A stretch of 64,000 nucleotides of DNA from Laccaria trichodermophora. Lineage: Eukaryota > Basidiomycota > Agaricomycetes > Agaricales > Hydnangiaceae. This document shows, piece after piece, positions 1 to 11,053 of this stretch. Location of the stretch: contig JACTVC010000033.1 in NCBI GenBank assembly GCA_018417955.1, forward strand, positions 310,001-374,000. The letters are read 5' to 3'. Every line of letters starts with the position of its first letter. Within the stretch, counting starts at the first letter, position 1. Below the pieces are notes generated by a model. It did not search any database and was not told the DNA's origin. It saw only the letters and a list, made by a program, of their open reading frames with translations. The translations under genes were made by a program, and so were the position numbers.

Positions 1-1
1 G

Positions 2-1251
2 ACCGTCGAAGAAGTTAACACCAAGAAGAAGAAGAAGAAAGGCAAGAACCAATCGTTATCAACAAAAGGTCAGTCTTTCCGGCCACCTGGTGTTCTTGCC
101 TCACTCGAACTTCCCGATTTCCAGTTTTGGCAGACGTCGTCGAATCAATTATTGGCGCTGCATACCTTCACGGTGGCTTCGATTTGGGATACGAGTGCAT
201 CAAATTCTTCGATCTAGGTCTCAAATGGCAATCACTCCCCACGCGTATCGAACAGCTGCTGAGTCGGGCCCGAGATCCAGAAGAAACTTCCTATCCTCAT
301 CAACTAGTCGATGTTGAATCAATGCTGGGATACACCTTCAATCATAAACTTCTTCTAATCGAAGCATTAACGCATGCTAGTTATCAACAAGACCAGTATA
401 CATCATCATCATACGAACGAATGGAATTTTTGGGCGATTCTATTCTTGATATGATAGTGACTGATTATCTTTATCGTGCGCCAGGAAAGGAATATAGCCC
501 AGGTCATATGCATCTACGGAAATCAGCGGTGGTCAACGCCCATTTCCTCGCCTTTATTTGCCTCCGGACCTGCTTGCACTTCGACGCTAGTATGCCCCGC
601 CCATCGCCAGACTCCCAGGGAGACCAAGGCCCTGTTAAGATTGAACTCGCTCCAGATAGCCAGGAAATCTACTTGTGGCAGTGTCTTCTTCACTCCAGCC
701 CTCGAGTTCTGGATGATCAGTCCAACACCTTTACTCGATTCCGAAGATGCAAAGCAGTTATTGAAGAAGCTCTGGAGAAAGGCACTATATTCCCATGGGC
801 GGCTCTGACTCGCCTTCAGGCGCCCAAGTTCCTGAGTGACATGGTGGAGAGTCTCATTGGAGCGATATTTCTTGACTCAAACGGGGACATGGATTGCGTC
901 AAAGGGGTCCTTCGCAAGACTGGTATCATTCAGATCCTTGAGAGGATAGTCCGGGACGATGTCGACATCTTGCACCCCGTATCGCGGTTGTCAGTCTGGG
1001 CTTCAAGGAACGACAAAGAAATTGAATACAAGTTTGAGAAGAGTAAGGGTAATGTTTCGTGCATTATCCTCGTGAATGGAAAGGAGGAAATTCGTGAAAC
1101 AGCAGTGTATCGAGGAACTGCAAGCCAAGACGAGGTCAAATTCGCCGCAGCGGAGAGGGCGATTCTCACCTTCAAGCTTCGTGATGGTAACACCAAATAT
1201 GTGTCGAAGAAGAAACCAAAGAAGAAAAAGAAGAAAGTGCAGGCTTTGTGA
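2..1251 (+). CDS. Dicer-like ribonuclease III, C-terminal part (5' end outside window)
   Basis: RNA-interference endonuclease that cuts long dsRNA into small RNAs. Exons 2-68 and 125-1251 (intron 69-124, GTCAGT..CCAG) read through in one frame. The first exon is a Lys-rich linker followed by ADVVESIIGAAY, the closing motif of RNase IIIa. RNase IIIb follows, with YERMEFLGDSILD holding the acidic metal-binding residues and SDMVESLIGA holding the second acidic pair. A dsRNA-binding-like region (about the last 100 residues) and a basic Lys-rich tail come last. Helicase, DUF283 and PAZ regions must lie upstream of the window. The two RNase III signatures make the family call firm. Which Dicer paralogue this is cannot be told from the C-terminus. 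Confidence 0.93.
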
Positions 1252-2187
1252 TGCGCTAGACACGCAGGATTGGTGAGACAGTTTTTTCTCTCTCGGATGG
1301 GACAAAGTTACGGGACACAATGTATGCTGCACTGGAATATAACGGGTAAAGACTTGCGTCGTGTTGATGAGGGACTGCAGAAGGAACTGTATTGCTCCTT
1401 CTGCAGCCCCTCTTTGAGGGCAAAAGTCATCCATCCAGGCAAGCCCTTTGAAAAGCGATCAAACTCTTGCTTTTACAGGCTACGACACCGTCGCCCCCTA
1501 CTAACAAAGCACTTGAGCCTGATGCCTCAAGAGCGGTTGCAAGTCGTAGATCTGGTCACAAGCACCAACCACCATTGATCATTGTGATAAATTCAAGATC
1601 AAGGAACCAAGTGGCAAACCCAAGTTACCCAAATCTCAAGCACTACTTGGCAGGTAGCAATTTCAAAGAAGGGCAGACAAAAAGCACCAGCTGGTAAGTA
1701 CATGATGGATAGGAGGGATAGGCGACTGGTGACGGTAGGCTCGTTGCTTGCTGGTAACCAAGCGCCACCGATTTGCTCATCACTGATCAGTCCATCAACT
1801 TGTCTTGATGAACGATGCAAGGCGATCTTATGTGCAGTGTACTCGAGCGAGATTGCGCTTCACATTGAATCGCTGTATGATTTCTTCAGAATCAAGTAAG
1901 TTGTCCTCTCTTCTTCAGTTCTCAACCGATATTAACGTTTTGTCTTGATAAAGGGTATAACACCGTTGCAATCTGGTTCTCCAACATAATATCAACGATC
2001 TACCTATGGCTTAATTACCATCGCTTAAATATTGAGCAATTACACATTCACTTAGCCATGTGTTGTTCTTGACGATCTTTCCAGGCACAGTCTCGATTCT
2101 AAGATAGATAAAAGGAAAAGCCTATGCAAGTGAAAGCCAGGCGTTTCTCTCAAACCTGACTGTCACTACTCGAGAAGAAATACAAAG
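1252..2187. other. Intergenic stretch with one perfect hairpin
   Basis: No supported gene. At 1375-1385 and 1396-1406 there is a perfect 11-bp inverted repeat (CTGCAGAAGGA / TCCTTCTGCAG) with a 10-nt loop, 120 bp past the Dicer stop. It could be a 3'-UTR structure or a relic. The short ORFs here have no recognisable motif. The last ~100 bp before 2188 are the presumed promoter of the CFEM gene. Confidence 0.5.
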
Positions 2188-2772
2188 ATGCGTTTCTCGC
2201 TCATTTCTTTCACCCTCCTGTCAAGCGTCGTGGCCTCTTCTTGCGCTTTCTCTCTGTCCAGTCGTCAGGAAGGTCTTCCCAGTATGTTTTGATTTCATAT
2301 TGTCGCTTGGTGACCTCGTCAGTAACACGCGAGTTAAATAGCTTGCGCCGCACTCTGCCTTACCAACGGCCCCAGAGGGAGCTGCAAAGAGACGGACGAT
2401 GCATGCCTGTGCTCTAACGAAGCATTTGTAACGGCCACCACGGCGTGCATTCAGAAACAGTGTGCGGGAGCCCAATTGCAGGCAGCGGTATCTGCTGCTC
2501 AAGCTCTCTGCCTTGCTGCTGTGGGTCCAGTTGTCCTGATCGTCCTTTCAGCAACTTAGCCATTTCTGCAGGGTGTTACGTTGGCCGTTCCCTCTGGGCT
2601 TGCTACCGGTTCTGGGGCTGGTTCTGCAGCAGCTACGTCCCCAGCTGTAACAGGCACTGGGTCGGCGGCACCAGCAGCCTCAACAACCGCCAAAGCAAGT
2701 GGTGCCCTGTATAATGGGGCGAGCATTTTGGCTGGCATTGCCTCGCTTGCACTTGCTGCAGGCAATATTTAA
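2188..2772 (+). CDS. Secreted, GPI-type CFEM-domain protein
   Basis: Exons 2188-2281, 2342-2520 and 2572-2772 (introns 2282-2341 and 2521-2571) give about 157 residues. The start is fixed by a signal peptide (MRFSLISFTLLSSVVASS). The mature N-terminus is a CFEM domain: Cys residues in TCAALCL, GSCKE, DACLCSN, TACIQKQC and ALCLAA, with the diagnostic D-x-C-L-C motif, then a G-V-T-L exit. A Ser/Thr/Ala/Gly-rich linker and a hydrophobic C-terminus (ILAGIASLALAAGNI) fit a GPI anchor. CFEM proteins act at the fungal cell surface, some in heme uptake and some in adhesion or host interaction. The specific role is not visible. The second intron uses donor GTGGGT, the only one that keeps both the domain exit and the tail in frame. 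Confidence 0.85.
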
Positions 2773-2821
2773 ATTTATTCATTGTATAGTGATACCCCCT
2801 ATCAATTGCTGTCATCTAAAC

Positions 2822-4069
2822 CTATTCGAATGAGGATTCGACTTTCACATTTGGATGCGAGGCAAGAAAGATCTTCACAAACTCCTCCCCTTTCGGTGCC
2901 AATATTTCAACCAGATTCTGTTTAGGCCTTTTACTCAGATCATCCGTACACTGTTGATCACTGATACACCACAGATCATCCAAGAGCCACAGATCATCTG
3001 TCTTGAGTGTGAACGACAAGTCAGTAAGCTCAGGCAACCATGACACATCTTCTGCAAAATGTATCCAGGCGTCCATCTCTGCAATCATTGCTTCCGTTAC
3101 AGGTAGTGTGAGCCAGAGATGTTTGAGAGATGGTGGCAGGGACGATGGGAGAGGGATGGACTGCTTTGAGGTAGGTTGATAGCCACTCTCGATGTCCTCG
3201 GTGCATATGTGAAATTCCAGCGTCTTGAGCCGGGTGTACTGTTGTAATGTTTCACAGAAGTCCTGCAAATTGCCTACATGGGGATGCATATCCATCTCCG
3301 TACAGTAGCTCAACAACACCAGTCTCTCGACTGAATGGAAGAGCGCCTTGTTCGCGCGTGAGATGTGGACGAGCGAGTCCATGACATTACTTCCTGAGAT
3401 TCGTAGATTTTTCACGTTGACCAACCCTCCTCCATTGGTCGGCGCTATCAGTCTCAATAGAGGACATTCGTAAAGAATGAGGTCCCGAAGGCCACTGAAT
3501 GCACGTGGGATACTCCGGTTCCCCCGAGAAGCGTCCTCTCCGTTGATGAGTACGGTCTCGAGAGGCCAAGGGGTCTGCATCCCGTTGAGCAAACGTCGAA
3601 AATCCAGCCTGGGAACGATCTCGAGGTGTCGAGGGCGTAGACCATCAAGTACGCTCCAAGTTTCGGTGCTGGGTAACGGATGTGAATCCATATCGCCGCC
3701 GAAGAAGAATCGAACCAAGTCGATGCGGTCCTCGGGTAGTGCGTCGCGATCCCGCTTAACGATGTCTGCTAGCTGCTGGATGTAGTTGCGAGAGATCCGC
3801 CTTGCTTTGCGAGGTAACTGAAAGTCGGCAGGCCCGTCAAGATGAGACTTGTTCTCTGTTGGGTCATAATGTGCTATGTTCGAAGGTGAAGTCGTCGGTC
3901 GACTAAAGTCGTGATCTTTCGACAAGTCCAAGATACGATGTTGAATTTCGCCCTCTGTTGATTCCTTCCCCGGCTGATGACTGTTGAAAGCGATGTTGAG
4001 GAGTCGAGGTAACAAGGCGGACGAGGAAGTGGCGAATCGCCTCGATTGGATCCTGGTGGGTAGACTCAT
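2822..4069 (-). CDS. F-box/LRR-like hypothetical protein
   Basis: A single uninterrupted 415-residue ORF. The C-terminal two thirds have degenerate leucine-rich spacing (LRDLILYECPLL, VKNLRIS, LKTLEFHI, LKHLWLTLP, LTDLSFTL), as in the many F-box-type LRR proteins of mushrooms. The N-terminal region has no clear F-box, so the substrate-adaptor role is an inference from resemblance. It is head-to-head with the phosphoglycerate mutase gene, 153 bp away. The lack of introns in such an intron-rich neighbourhood is mildly unusual. Confidence 0.6.
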   Translation of the reverse strand: MSLPTRIQSRRFATSSSALLPRLLNIAFNSHQPGKESTEGEIQHRILDLSKDHDFSRPTTSPSNIAHYDPTENKSHLDGPADFQLPRKARRISRNYIQQLADIVKRDRDALPEDRIDLVRFFFGGDMDSHPLPSTETWSVLDGLRPRHLEIVPRLDFRRLLNGMQTPWPLETVLINGEDASRGNRSIPRAFSGLRDLILYECPLLRLIAPTNGGGLVNVKNLRISGSNVMDSLVHISRANKALFHSVERLVLLSYCTEMDMHPHVGNLQDFCETLQQYTRLKTLEFHICTEDIESGYQPTSKQSIPLPSSLPPSLKHLWLTLPVTEAMIAEMDAWIHFAEDVSWLPELTDLSFTLKTDDLWLLDDLWCISDQQCTDDLSKRPKQNLVEILAPKGEEFVKIFLASHPNVKVESSFE

Positions 4070-4222
4070 GAAAAGATGCTAAACAGTTTATGTAAGACAG
4101 ATTTTGATGATGTCTGATGTCATATTACATAATCATGATAATGATATCGCAAGTCCGATAGTCCGAATCTTTCCTGATAGCCAACTACCTCAGTCCCCTG
4201 CGACCCCTTCCCGTCAACGACG

Positions 4223-6232
4223 ATGGCAGTAACAGTAAAGAACAAAGTATGCCTTATGTCCGTCTAGTTCTCCTCACCAGCCTTTATCTTTCTGACCTCG
4301 TGTGTCAGCGTCCACGATGGCTGGGGCATTGCACCAGAGAAGGGCACGCCTGGAAATGCGATAGAGGCCGCTGATACCACGAATATGGATAGCATTGCTG
4401 AGAGACATTCGTATCGCACCCTCAAAGCTCACGGAACAGCTGTGGGTTTGAATGAGGGTTTGATGGGCAATTCCGAGGTCGGGTAGGTTTTTTTTCTATT
4501 ATCTTCTCATTCTTTTGGACATAACATGTCACTCTTTTTAGACATCTAAACATCGGCGCAGGCCGCGTCGTATGGCAAGATATTGTCCGCATTGATGTTT
4601 CCATCAAAAAACGGCAATTCCACAAGAATCCTCAAATCCTGGATAGCTGCAAGCGCGCTGTGGAGGGAACTGGAAGGCTCCACCTCCTTGGCCTGGTATG
4701 TATCCCTTTCATATCGTAACGGGGCCACTAAGTTTCGCTTGGGTAGGTATCGGACGGTGGGGTTCACTCCCATATAAATCACCTTTTCGCCCTCCTGGAA
4801 ACTGCTAAAGAGCAAGGCGTCCCACATACCTATGTTCATTTCCTCGCCGATGGTCGCGACACTGCACCTCGTTCTTCAAACAAGTACGCACAGCAGCTAC
4901 TTGACTTTACGAAGAAGGAAAAATACGGTGAATTGGCGACCGTTGTAGGTCGGTACTATGCCATGGACCGTGATAAGCGATGGGAAAGGGTCAAGGTTGC
5001 TATTGATGGACTCGTGGGTGGGGTTGGCGAGAAAGTGGAAGAAGATGTGATCAAGACAATCGAGGCAAACTATGCAAAAGATGTTACGGACGAGTTTTTG
5101 AAGCCCATCATTGTCAATGGAGATGAGGGAAGAATCAAAGGTGGTTTTTTCTTGTTCATGTTGGGATTCAAATGCTAACTGGAGACGGCAGATGGTGATA
5201 CCCTGTTCTTCTTTAACTATCGTTCGGATAGGATGAGAGAAATCGTCTCGGTATTCGGACTCCCCAATAAACCAATGGAGGTCGATATTCCCAAGGACCT
5301 GGTAAGTCCGTAAGTTCTTTTATTTTTCATACTGACACGCTATTCAGGGAATTACCACAATGTCGACCTACAACTCTGAGTTCCCGTTCCCCGTAGCCTT
5401 CCCTCCTCAGCCGATGACCAATGTCCTCGCGGAATGGCTTGCAAAAGAGGGGATAAAGCAAGCTCACATTGCTGGTACGCCTTCCGTTTCTTGGTTACAC
5501 CTTCCTCTTTTCTGAAACAACCCCCCCAAATAGAAACTGAGAAATACGCGCACGTCACTTTTTTCTTCAACGGTGGAGTGGAGAAGCAGTTCACTCACGA
5601 AGAACGGCACATGATTCCTTCCCCCAAGGTGGCCACGTACGATAAGGAACCCAAGATGAGTGTGCACGGCGTGGCTGAGAAAGTTGCCGAGGTCTTGAAG
5701 AAAGGCGAAGACCAATTCGTAATGTGCAACTTTGCACCTCCGGACATGGTTCGTTTACCTCCTTCCCTTGCTGCTCGTCGTTCTCAATCAAATCTTAGGT
5801 GGGGCACACGGGAGTATACGATGCCGCTGTAGTTGCCATCACCGAAACGGACAAAGCAGTAGGAACGGTCTACAAAGCTGCAGAAGAGGCAGGGTACATC
5901 CTGCTTATCACTGCGGACCACGGCAATGCGGAACAGATGAAGGATCCTGTGACAGGCAACCCACATACCGCACACACTACGAACCCTGTCCCGTTCATTA
6001 TGACGGGAAATCCTGAAGTCTTGAAATTTGCTGAAGAGAAGGCGGAGACGGAGAAGAAAGAAGAGGAGGAAGAGGAGGGAGGTGCTCTTTGCGACGTTGC
6101 CCCGACTATATTGGCTATTATGGGATTGGAGCAGCCTAAAGGTGTGTTATTAAACTCTTCCGAACATTTTTCTGTTGTTGATGGTCGTTTCATTTAGAAA
6201 TGAGCGGACGCTCTTTGATTGCTAAAGAATAG
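4223..6232 (+). CDS. gpmI: 2,3-bisphosphoglycerate-independent phosphoglycerate mutase
   Basis: Interconverts 3- and 2-phosphoglycerate in glycolysis, using two metal ions and a phosphoserine intermediate. Nine exons: 4223-4257, 4309-4482, 4542-4695, 4747-5140, 5192-5301, 5348-5474, 5534-5748, 5799-6141, 6198-6232. All phases agree, giving 528 residues, the normal length. Visible motifs: HDGWGIAP (metal), [14 protein letters not shown] (catalytic Ser), [45 protein letters not shown] and TADHGNAE (metal). The last exon only encodes [11 protein letters not shown] and is recovered by splicing 6142-6197. Without it the protein would end in an unrelated tail. An acidic run of Glu near residue 490 is a local elaboration. 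Confidence 0.95.
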
Positions 6233-6781
6233 AGAATTACTAGATAGTCGTCGAGGACTCATAGAAGAATCAGAAAAAAATAACACTGTACACCATTTTT
6301 AGATTTGGAACTTGCGGGCATTGGAATTGTGGATGAAATAATTGACCATGAATATTTGAATCTTTGCACACAAAATCTCTTTTTAACTCCGTCTTTTGAC
6401 CTTGAGTATTGTTTGTTTGAAAGATATCTAGTAACCACTCGGAGGCATCTCAAGCTACAAGGCCAACGACTACTCTCTTGTATCTGACTTTTCACATGTG
6501 TCTTCTCAGCGGCGCGAGGTAGCTTTTGCGACTCGGATCGTCATGTTTTCCCCTATGACAGCGCAACAAATTTTAAGCTGCAAAACATACCTCCGCCGCT
6601 CTGGCGTTTATCCCTTCAACGTCCTTCTCGACCTATGCTTTATTGACTGAAATTCGAGGGTTTCTTAACTTTCGAAACCTGCACATTCTCTCCTTGACAT
6701 AGAAATCGATCAGGCTATATCCTCGATAACGGCAGCCCCTCATCGCCTCTTAGAAACGCTTCCAATTTTTACCAAAGTTCA
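6233..6781. other. Intergenic, no gene seen
   Basis: About 550 bp between the mutase stop and the riboflavin kinase start. The right half is pyrimidine-rich, as expected of a fungal promoter. I see no RNA gene or repeat. Confidence 0.5.
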
Positions 6782-7384
6782 ATGACCACCCGCCCGCTCA
6801 TCATTGGCCCTTCTACGGGGCTCGAAGCGCCCTACCCCCTGCAGATGGAAGGCAAAGTAATCAGGGGCTTCGGGCGCGGCTCCAAAGAATTAGGCATCCC
6901 TACTGCCAACCTCCCCGTCGACGACAACCTAACACCATGGATCGCTGAGATCACGTCTGGGGTGTACTTTGGCTGGGCATCCCTGCGCTTGCCGTCATCG
7001 CATCCGAACCAGCCAATGGCATCACCAGACACTACCACAACACCGGAGGCAAGCTCCAGGTTTAGCATATATCCCATGGTGATGTCGATCGGGTACAACC
7101 GGTTTTACGAGAACAAGGAGCGGTCGGCCGAGGTGCATGTGCTCCACAAGTTCGGGGCTGACTTCTACGGCATCGAGATGCGGCTGCTCATCACGGGGTT
7201 CATCAGAGAGGAGAAGGACTACCCAGAGCTAAAAGTGCTAATCGAGGACATCAACCGGGACTGCGAAGTAGCGTGTAAGAGCTTAGACCGCGGGACTTGG
7301 GCTTTGTGGGAGATGGGCAAGGGCACGCTGGATGGGAGTTGGTTGGCGCGAGAAACACCAGAGCAGAATAGGGTTGTGGTATAA
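6782..7384 (+). CDS. FMN1: Riboflavin kinase
   Basis: Phosphorylates riboflavin to FMN with ATP, the first step of flavin cofactor synthesis. Single exon, 200 residues, the usual size for fungal FMN1. Motifs: the flavokinase loop GFGRGSKELGIPTANLP near residue 30; ITSGVYFGWA; MVMSIGYNRFYENKERSAEVHVLH, including the conserved N-x-x-x-x-x-x-R/K-S-x-E-V; and IRPE-type FIREEKDYPELKVLIEDINRD near the end. The start is the only Met upstream of the conserved core. A broken piece of a thioredoxin-like gene follows almost immediately after the stop. Confidence 0.95.
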   Translation: MTTRPLIIGPSTGLEAPYPLQMEGKVIRGFGRGSKELGIPTANLPVDDNLTPWIAEITSGVYFGWASLRLPSSHPNQPMASPDTTTTPEASSRFSIYPMVMSIGYNRFYENKERSAEVHVLHKFGADFYGIEMRLLITGFIREEKDYPELKVLIEDINRDCEVACKSLDRGTWALWEMGKGTLDGSWLARETPEQNRVVV

Positions 7385-7411
7385 AGATATGAGAGTGGGT
7401 GACGGGAGATA

Positions 7412-7765
7412 CCGTCAACATTCTCTCAGTCGATCCAGTATTTGGGTAGGAGGCTATCTCCCGTTTCATCGACTTGAGATTGATCGTTGCATGATGGTAG
7501 AAAGTCCTCAAGCAGAGAAATTTTGCGCAACTGAGAGGCGGATTTATCTCTGGACCAGGTTTGTATCGTTTACTATTAGGGTTCCGAGGAGCTCATTGAC
7601 TATTCTCCAGGGACTGCACTGGGGGTCATACGTTCCCGTCACGTTGTGTAATCAATATCGATTCACGAGCACAGATGTCGAGGTTGCAGACCTTCTGAAG
7701 GCTGCGAACGTAGGCCACAGTACAATACCCCTAAGTACTTTCGCGGATCTAAAAAAATAATGTAC
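7412..7765 (+). pseudogene. 3' fragment of a thioredoxin-like (AAED1/PRXL2-type) gene
   Basis: This stretch is a diverged inverted copy of 35,065-35,415, the 3' end of the intact gene at 35,073-36,063. Shared landmarks in the same order: the QSIW exon end followed by GTAGG, the last conserved intron ending CTCCAG at about 7,610, and the C-terminal peptide TDVEVADLLKAA. It lacks everything upstream of QSIW. It also has about 20 nt deleted in the HVGKQG-coding segment and a second deletion before TDVEV, so it cannot encode the family fold. It begins within ~30 bp of the FMN1 stop and may now supply FMN1 3'-UTR sequence. Confidence 0.8.
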
Positions 7766-7926
7766 AACACACATGGAGTCAAGAAAAATCGTAAATAAGA
7801 CGCCTCATGATAAAAACCAGCTGGAGCTGGGCGGCCAACGCTATAACCTAGGAGAATACACACTGGTATCTGTCAATTTTTCATTCAAGAAGAAGCACGT
7901 CAATCGTACGTACCAAGATGATGCAC

Positions 7927-10909
7927 TCACGGTGCCAACGAGTTCCAGCTCCTCTTTATCGCGCCCGTTCCTGTCGTTCGCAATCCATGGTTTGTGCGCT
8001 CACCCTGCCTGCTCTGCCCACCATTAGGTATATACATGGGGACTGGAGGCGATGACCATTCCAATGGAACACTGGACATGGCGGGGATCGGTGCCTGTAT
8101 ATTTGCATATGTCATGGCAAGGGGGTGTGGCTGAGAAGATGATAGATCATAAGGCCCTGGTGTGGCGGGCCTCTGCGGAATGTGCGAAATGTGAGGTTGG
8201 ATTTGTAGTGGTCTCATGGTTGCGTAATCCCGTACGTGGTGCTCCTGGTGCTCAACGGATGGCTGCTGGTGGTATTCCTTTCCACGAGTCCGGGAGTGAG
8301 AGTCCCTTCGCTGTTGTTGGGTCCCTCCTACCTTCCGTGATGTGTTCTGCTTGGCCTGAGGCTGAGGTTTATCACCAGCCTTGGCTTTCTCTTGAGCTGC
8401 GATTGTCCCTTCCAGTGTCTTGATCTCCTCCTCCAGCCTCTGATTCGCAAACCTTAGCTGCTGGAGTTCGTATTGCCAACTTGAATTGCGCGAGGTCTCG
8501 AGGTCCTGGAACATGTTTTCTTCCAGTGGGTGGGCGAGATTCAAATCACTACTTGATGACAAGGGCGCTGCAGAGGATGACGATGACGATTGAAGATAGG
8601 CTGAAGGATCAACCAATTTGATGCGATACACCAATGGGGACGGTGAGATTGTGTTCTTCGTAGTTGTTGTCGGCAAAGCATCCACCAAGGGATCGCGCGG
8701 CGAGCGATATATGACGAGGTCAACTTGGATGAGGGCGTCGTCTTTGCGCTTCATCTGACACCGTATATTGACCGCCTTGACCGTGCCAGAGTGCTGATGT
8801 CTGTACTGCTGCTGATACCTTGAACCAATTGTCGATAGACAAATGCCTCGTGCTGCGAGCTCTTTTTCAACCCTTTCGACATCACCATCCGCCAACATGC
8901 CTCCAAGGTTCATGCCCACCATTTCAGTTGATGACCACCCCAAAATGTGTCTGACGTCCGCGGCCGCAGAAAGGAATGTCATGCCACGGACAGTGAAGCT
9001 CTCTCCGTGCATCATCCCCCAAAACTCTTGGCTGTACTCCACCTCATCGTCCTTCGTTACCTCTCCGCTCAACGGCGCGGACAACTTCTTTGTCAATCCC
9101 CCACCCCACCTGATCATGTCGCCCCAAGTCAACTTTGTCATCTCCTTGGCCCTCCCACTCAAGATAATGGCTTTCCTCCCTTTTCCGGGTTCCACATGAA
9201 GTCGACCCCTGCATTCAACCCAGACGTAAACTCCAGCCTTAGTTCGCGCACGAAATAGCAGGTCAACGGAGCGAGGTGTAGCTTGGGCAGCAGCACCACT
9301 CCCAGAGGTAGTATCTGCAATCATCCCACCACCAGCAGAAGTGGAGTTGACGTTTACTGCAGTCGCGCTACTCTCCTTCAATTCCCTCATGAGTGGCACC
9401 ACATCCTCAGGGTGTGTGAGATCGCTTATACTACCCCCTACAAGCTCGGAGGGCTCGTAACCCAACACCCTGCGGACGCTTGGGGAAACATAAAGAAAAG
9501 TCCCTTTTAAAGACACGACGTGGATAAAATCTGGGCTGGCCTCAAGGAGGATAAGGGACAGAAGTGAATTAGAGCCTAGCTGGGTGTCCTCCAAGGAAAG
9601 TGCAGACGAGGAGGATGACAATGGAGGTGGAACAGTAGTACAAGTCGTTATCGGGAACGACCTTACAAAAGCTGGGTCAGCAAGCAGTTTCTTAAGATCT
9701 TTTGACATCACAGGAGGTGGGATGGCAGCCGTTGTCTTTCGGTGCTCTGACTTCTGTACTTGCCGCAGACCATCAATGGTGGGGTACGTCAACTGAAGCG
9801 TGGATATGGGGCCGCGCAAAGCAAAATCCATTGCGTAGCTCCCATCCCTCACTTTCTCCAAAATGGCGCCAGGCTGGCGAGTAAGATCGACCTGGAACCC
9901 AACGTGGTATATCGCGTCCCTTTGACCATCTCCGTCACCTTCAAAGACTGGAATAATTGTCACCATGTTGATGAAGGCTTGTCTATCTTTCTTGTAGTTG
10001 ACAATACTAGCTTGGCACTCCTTATTTGCGACCAAGCTCTTCCTCAACTGCGCAACAGCAACACCGTCCGTGAACCTTCTCTCCTCTCCTTTCTGAACTA
10101 GACCACCAGGGGCCTGAAGGAAGCGGCAATTTCGTCCCAAAACCTCGTGTTCCTCGTATCCAGTGAGAGCACAGAATTGGGGAGAACAGTACACGATTGG
10201 ATGGTCGTATCTCCGGACATCGACGACGACGAAAGAACATGTGAGGTCTACGGGCCCGAGAACAACGTGTGGATTGGGACGTGTGGCGACGCGAGCAAGG
10301 ATAGAAAGGAGATCAAAGCCCGATGCAGAGTAGACTGGTAGACCGCATGGAGAGGGGGCAGAGAGGAGGTTAGATTGCTGTTGCTGATTCTGCGGGTGTT
10401 GTTGGACAAGAACGGAAGGAGGATTAGCAAGGACACCAGAGGTCGAAAAGAAGGCAGATAGGTCAGGGTTCAAGTGTAATGGTGGTGTCGGTGCCTGCTG
10501 GGTATGAGATAAGGATAGGGCGGATGTAGTATCGTTCGTGTATTCGTCAAAATCAAATGGGGCTGAAGATGCTAGCTGGCTCTGCTGAGTTGGTTCGTCA
10601 TTGGGGTATGTAAACGGCCCGTCCGAATGATCATGGGCCGTTCTTGCTTGCGAGTTGAAAGCATAGACTTGCCTAGGTTGTGCTTAGAGTAACGGTTCTT
10701 TTTGGCAAGTAAAAGACGTACTGGTCTTCGGGAATATACTTCTGACCTGAAAAGAGATTATTGCCGACCCACGAGGCTTGAGAATGCAAGCCACCAGGCA
10801 AGACCTCTGCTCCGCCACCAGGAGCTAGCAATGGGGCTGCAGAGTAGATAAACTGGGGAATTTGAAAGCGGACGGCATGAGGAAAATCAATGTGCTCGTC
10901 GTTGTCCAT
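7927..10909 (-). CDS. wc-1: White collar-1-type blue-light photoreceptor
   Basis: Flavin-binding photoreceptor and transcriptional regulator that pairs with WC-2. Exons on minus: 10722-10909 and 7927-10672 (intron 10673-10721), about 977 residues. The LOV domain (about residues 205-330) has the flavin-adduct motif GRNCRFLQ with its Cys. A second PAS domain follows (FIHVVSLKGTFLYVSPSVRRVLGY) and then a third (FTVRGMTFLSAAADVRHILGWS). A coiled coil (LRFANQRLEEEIKTLEGTI) and a Gln/Pro/Ser-rich tail follow. No GATA zinc finger is present, as is usual for basidiomycete WC-1. The terminal TGA overlaps GTGAGT, so an optional last intron (7870-7930) would give a slightly different tail ending at 7848. 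It is divergent from the 11,054 gene with a 144-bp shared upstream region. Confidence 0.93.
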
Positions 10910-11053
10910 GGTGGTGGCAAGAGGAATGGGGGAGCAACTTTAATTGAAATCGAGTTATCGAAGGTTCAATAACATTATGCACACGGTGTAACACCGTCAG
11001 GTTGATCTAATCATTACTCTCATAACACAATTCTCTACAATTCTACTACCACA

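Noticed and set aside
7848..7930. Possible extra last exon of wc-1
   Set aside because: GTGAGT..TTGACAG would splice to a six-residue tail. It cannot be distinguished from the simple stop without transcripts, so it is mentioned only as an alternative.
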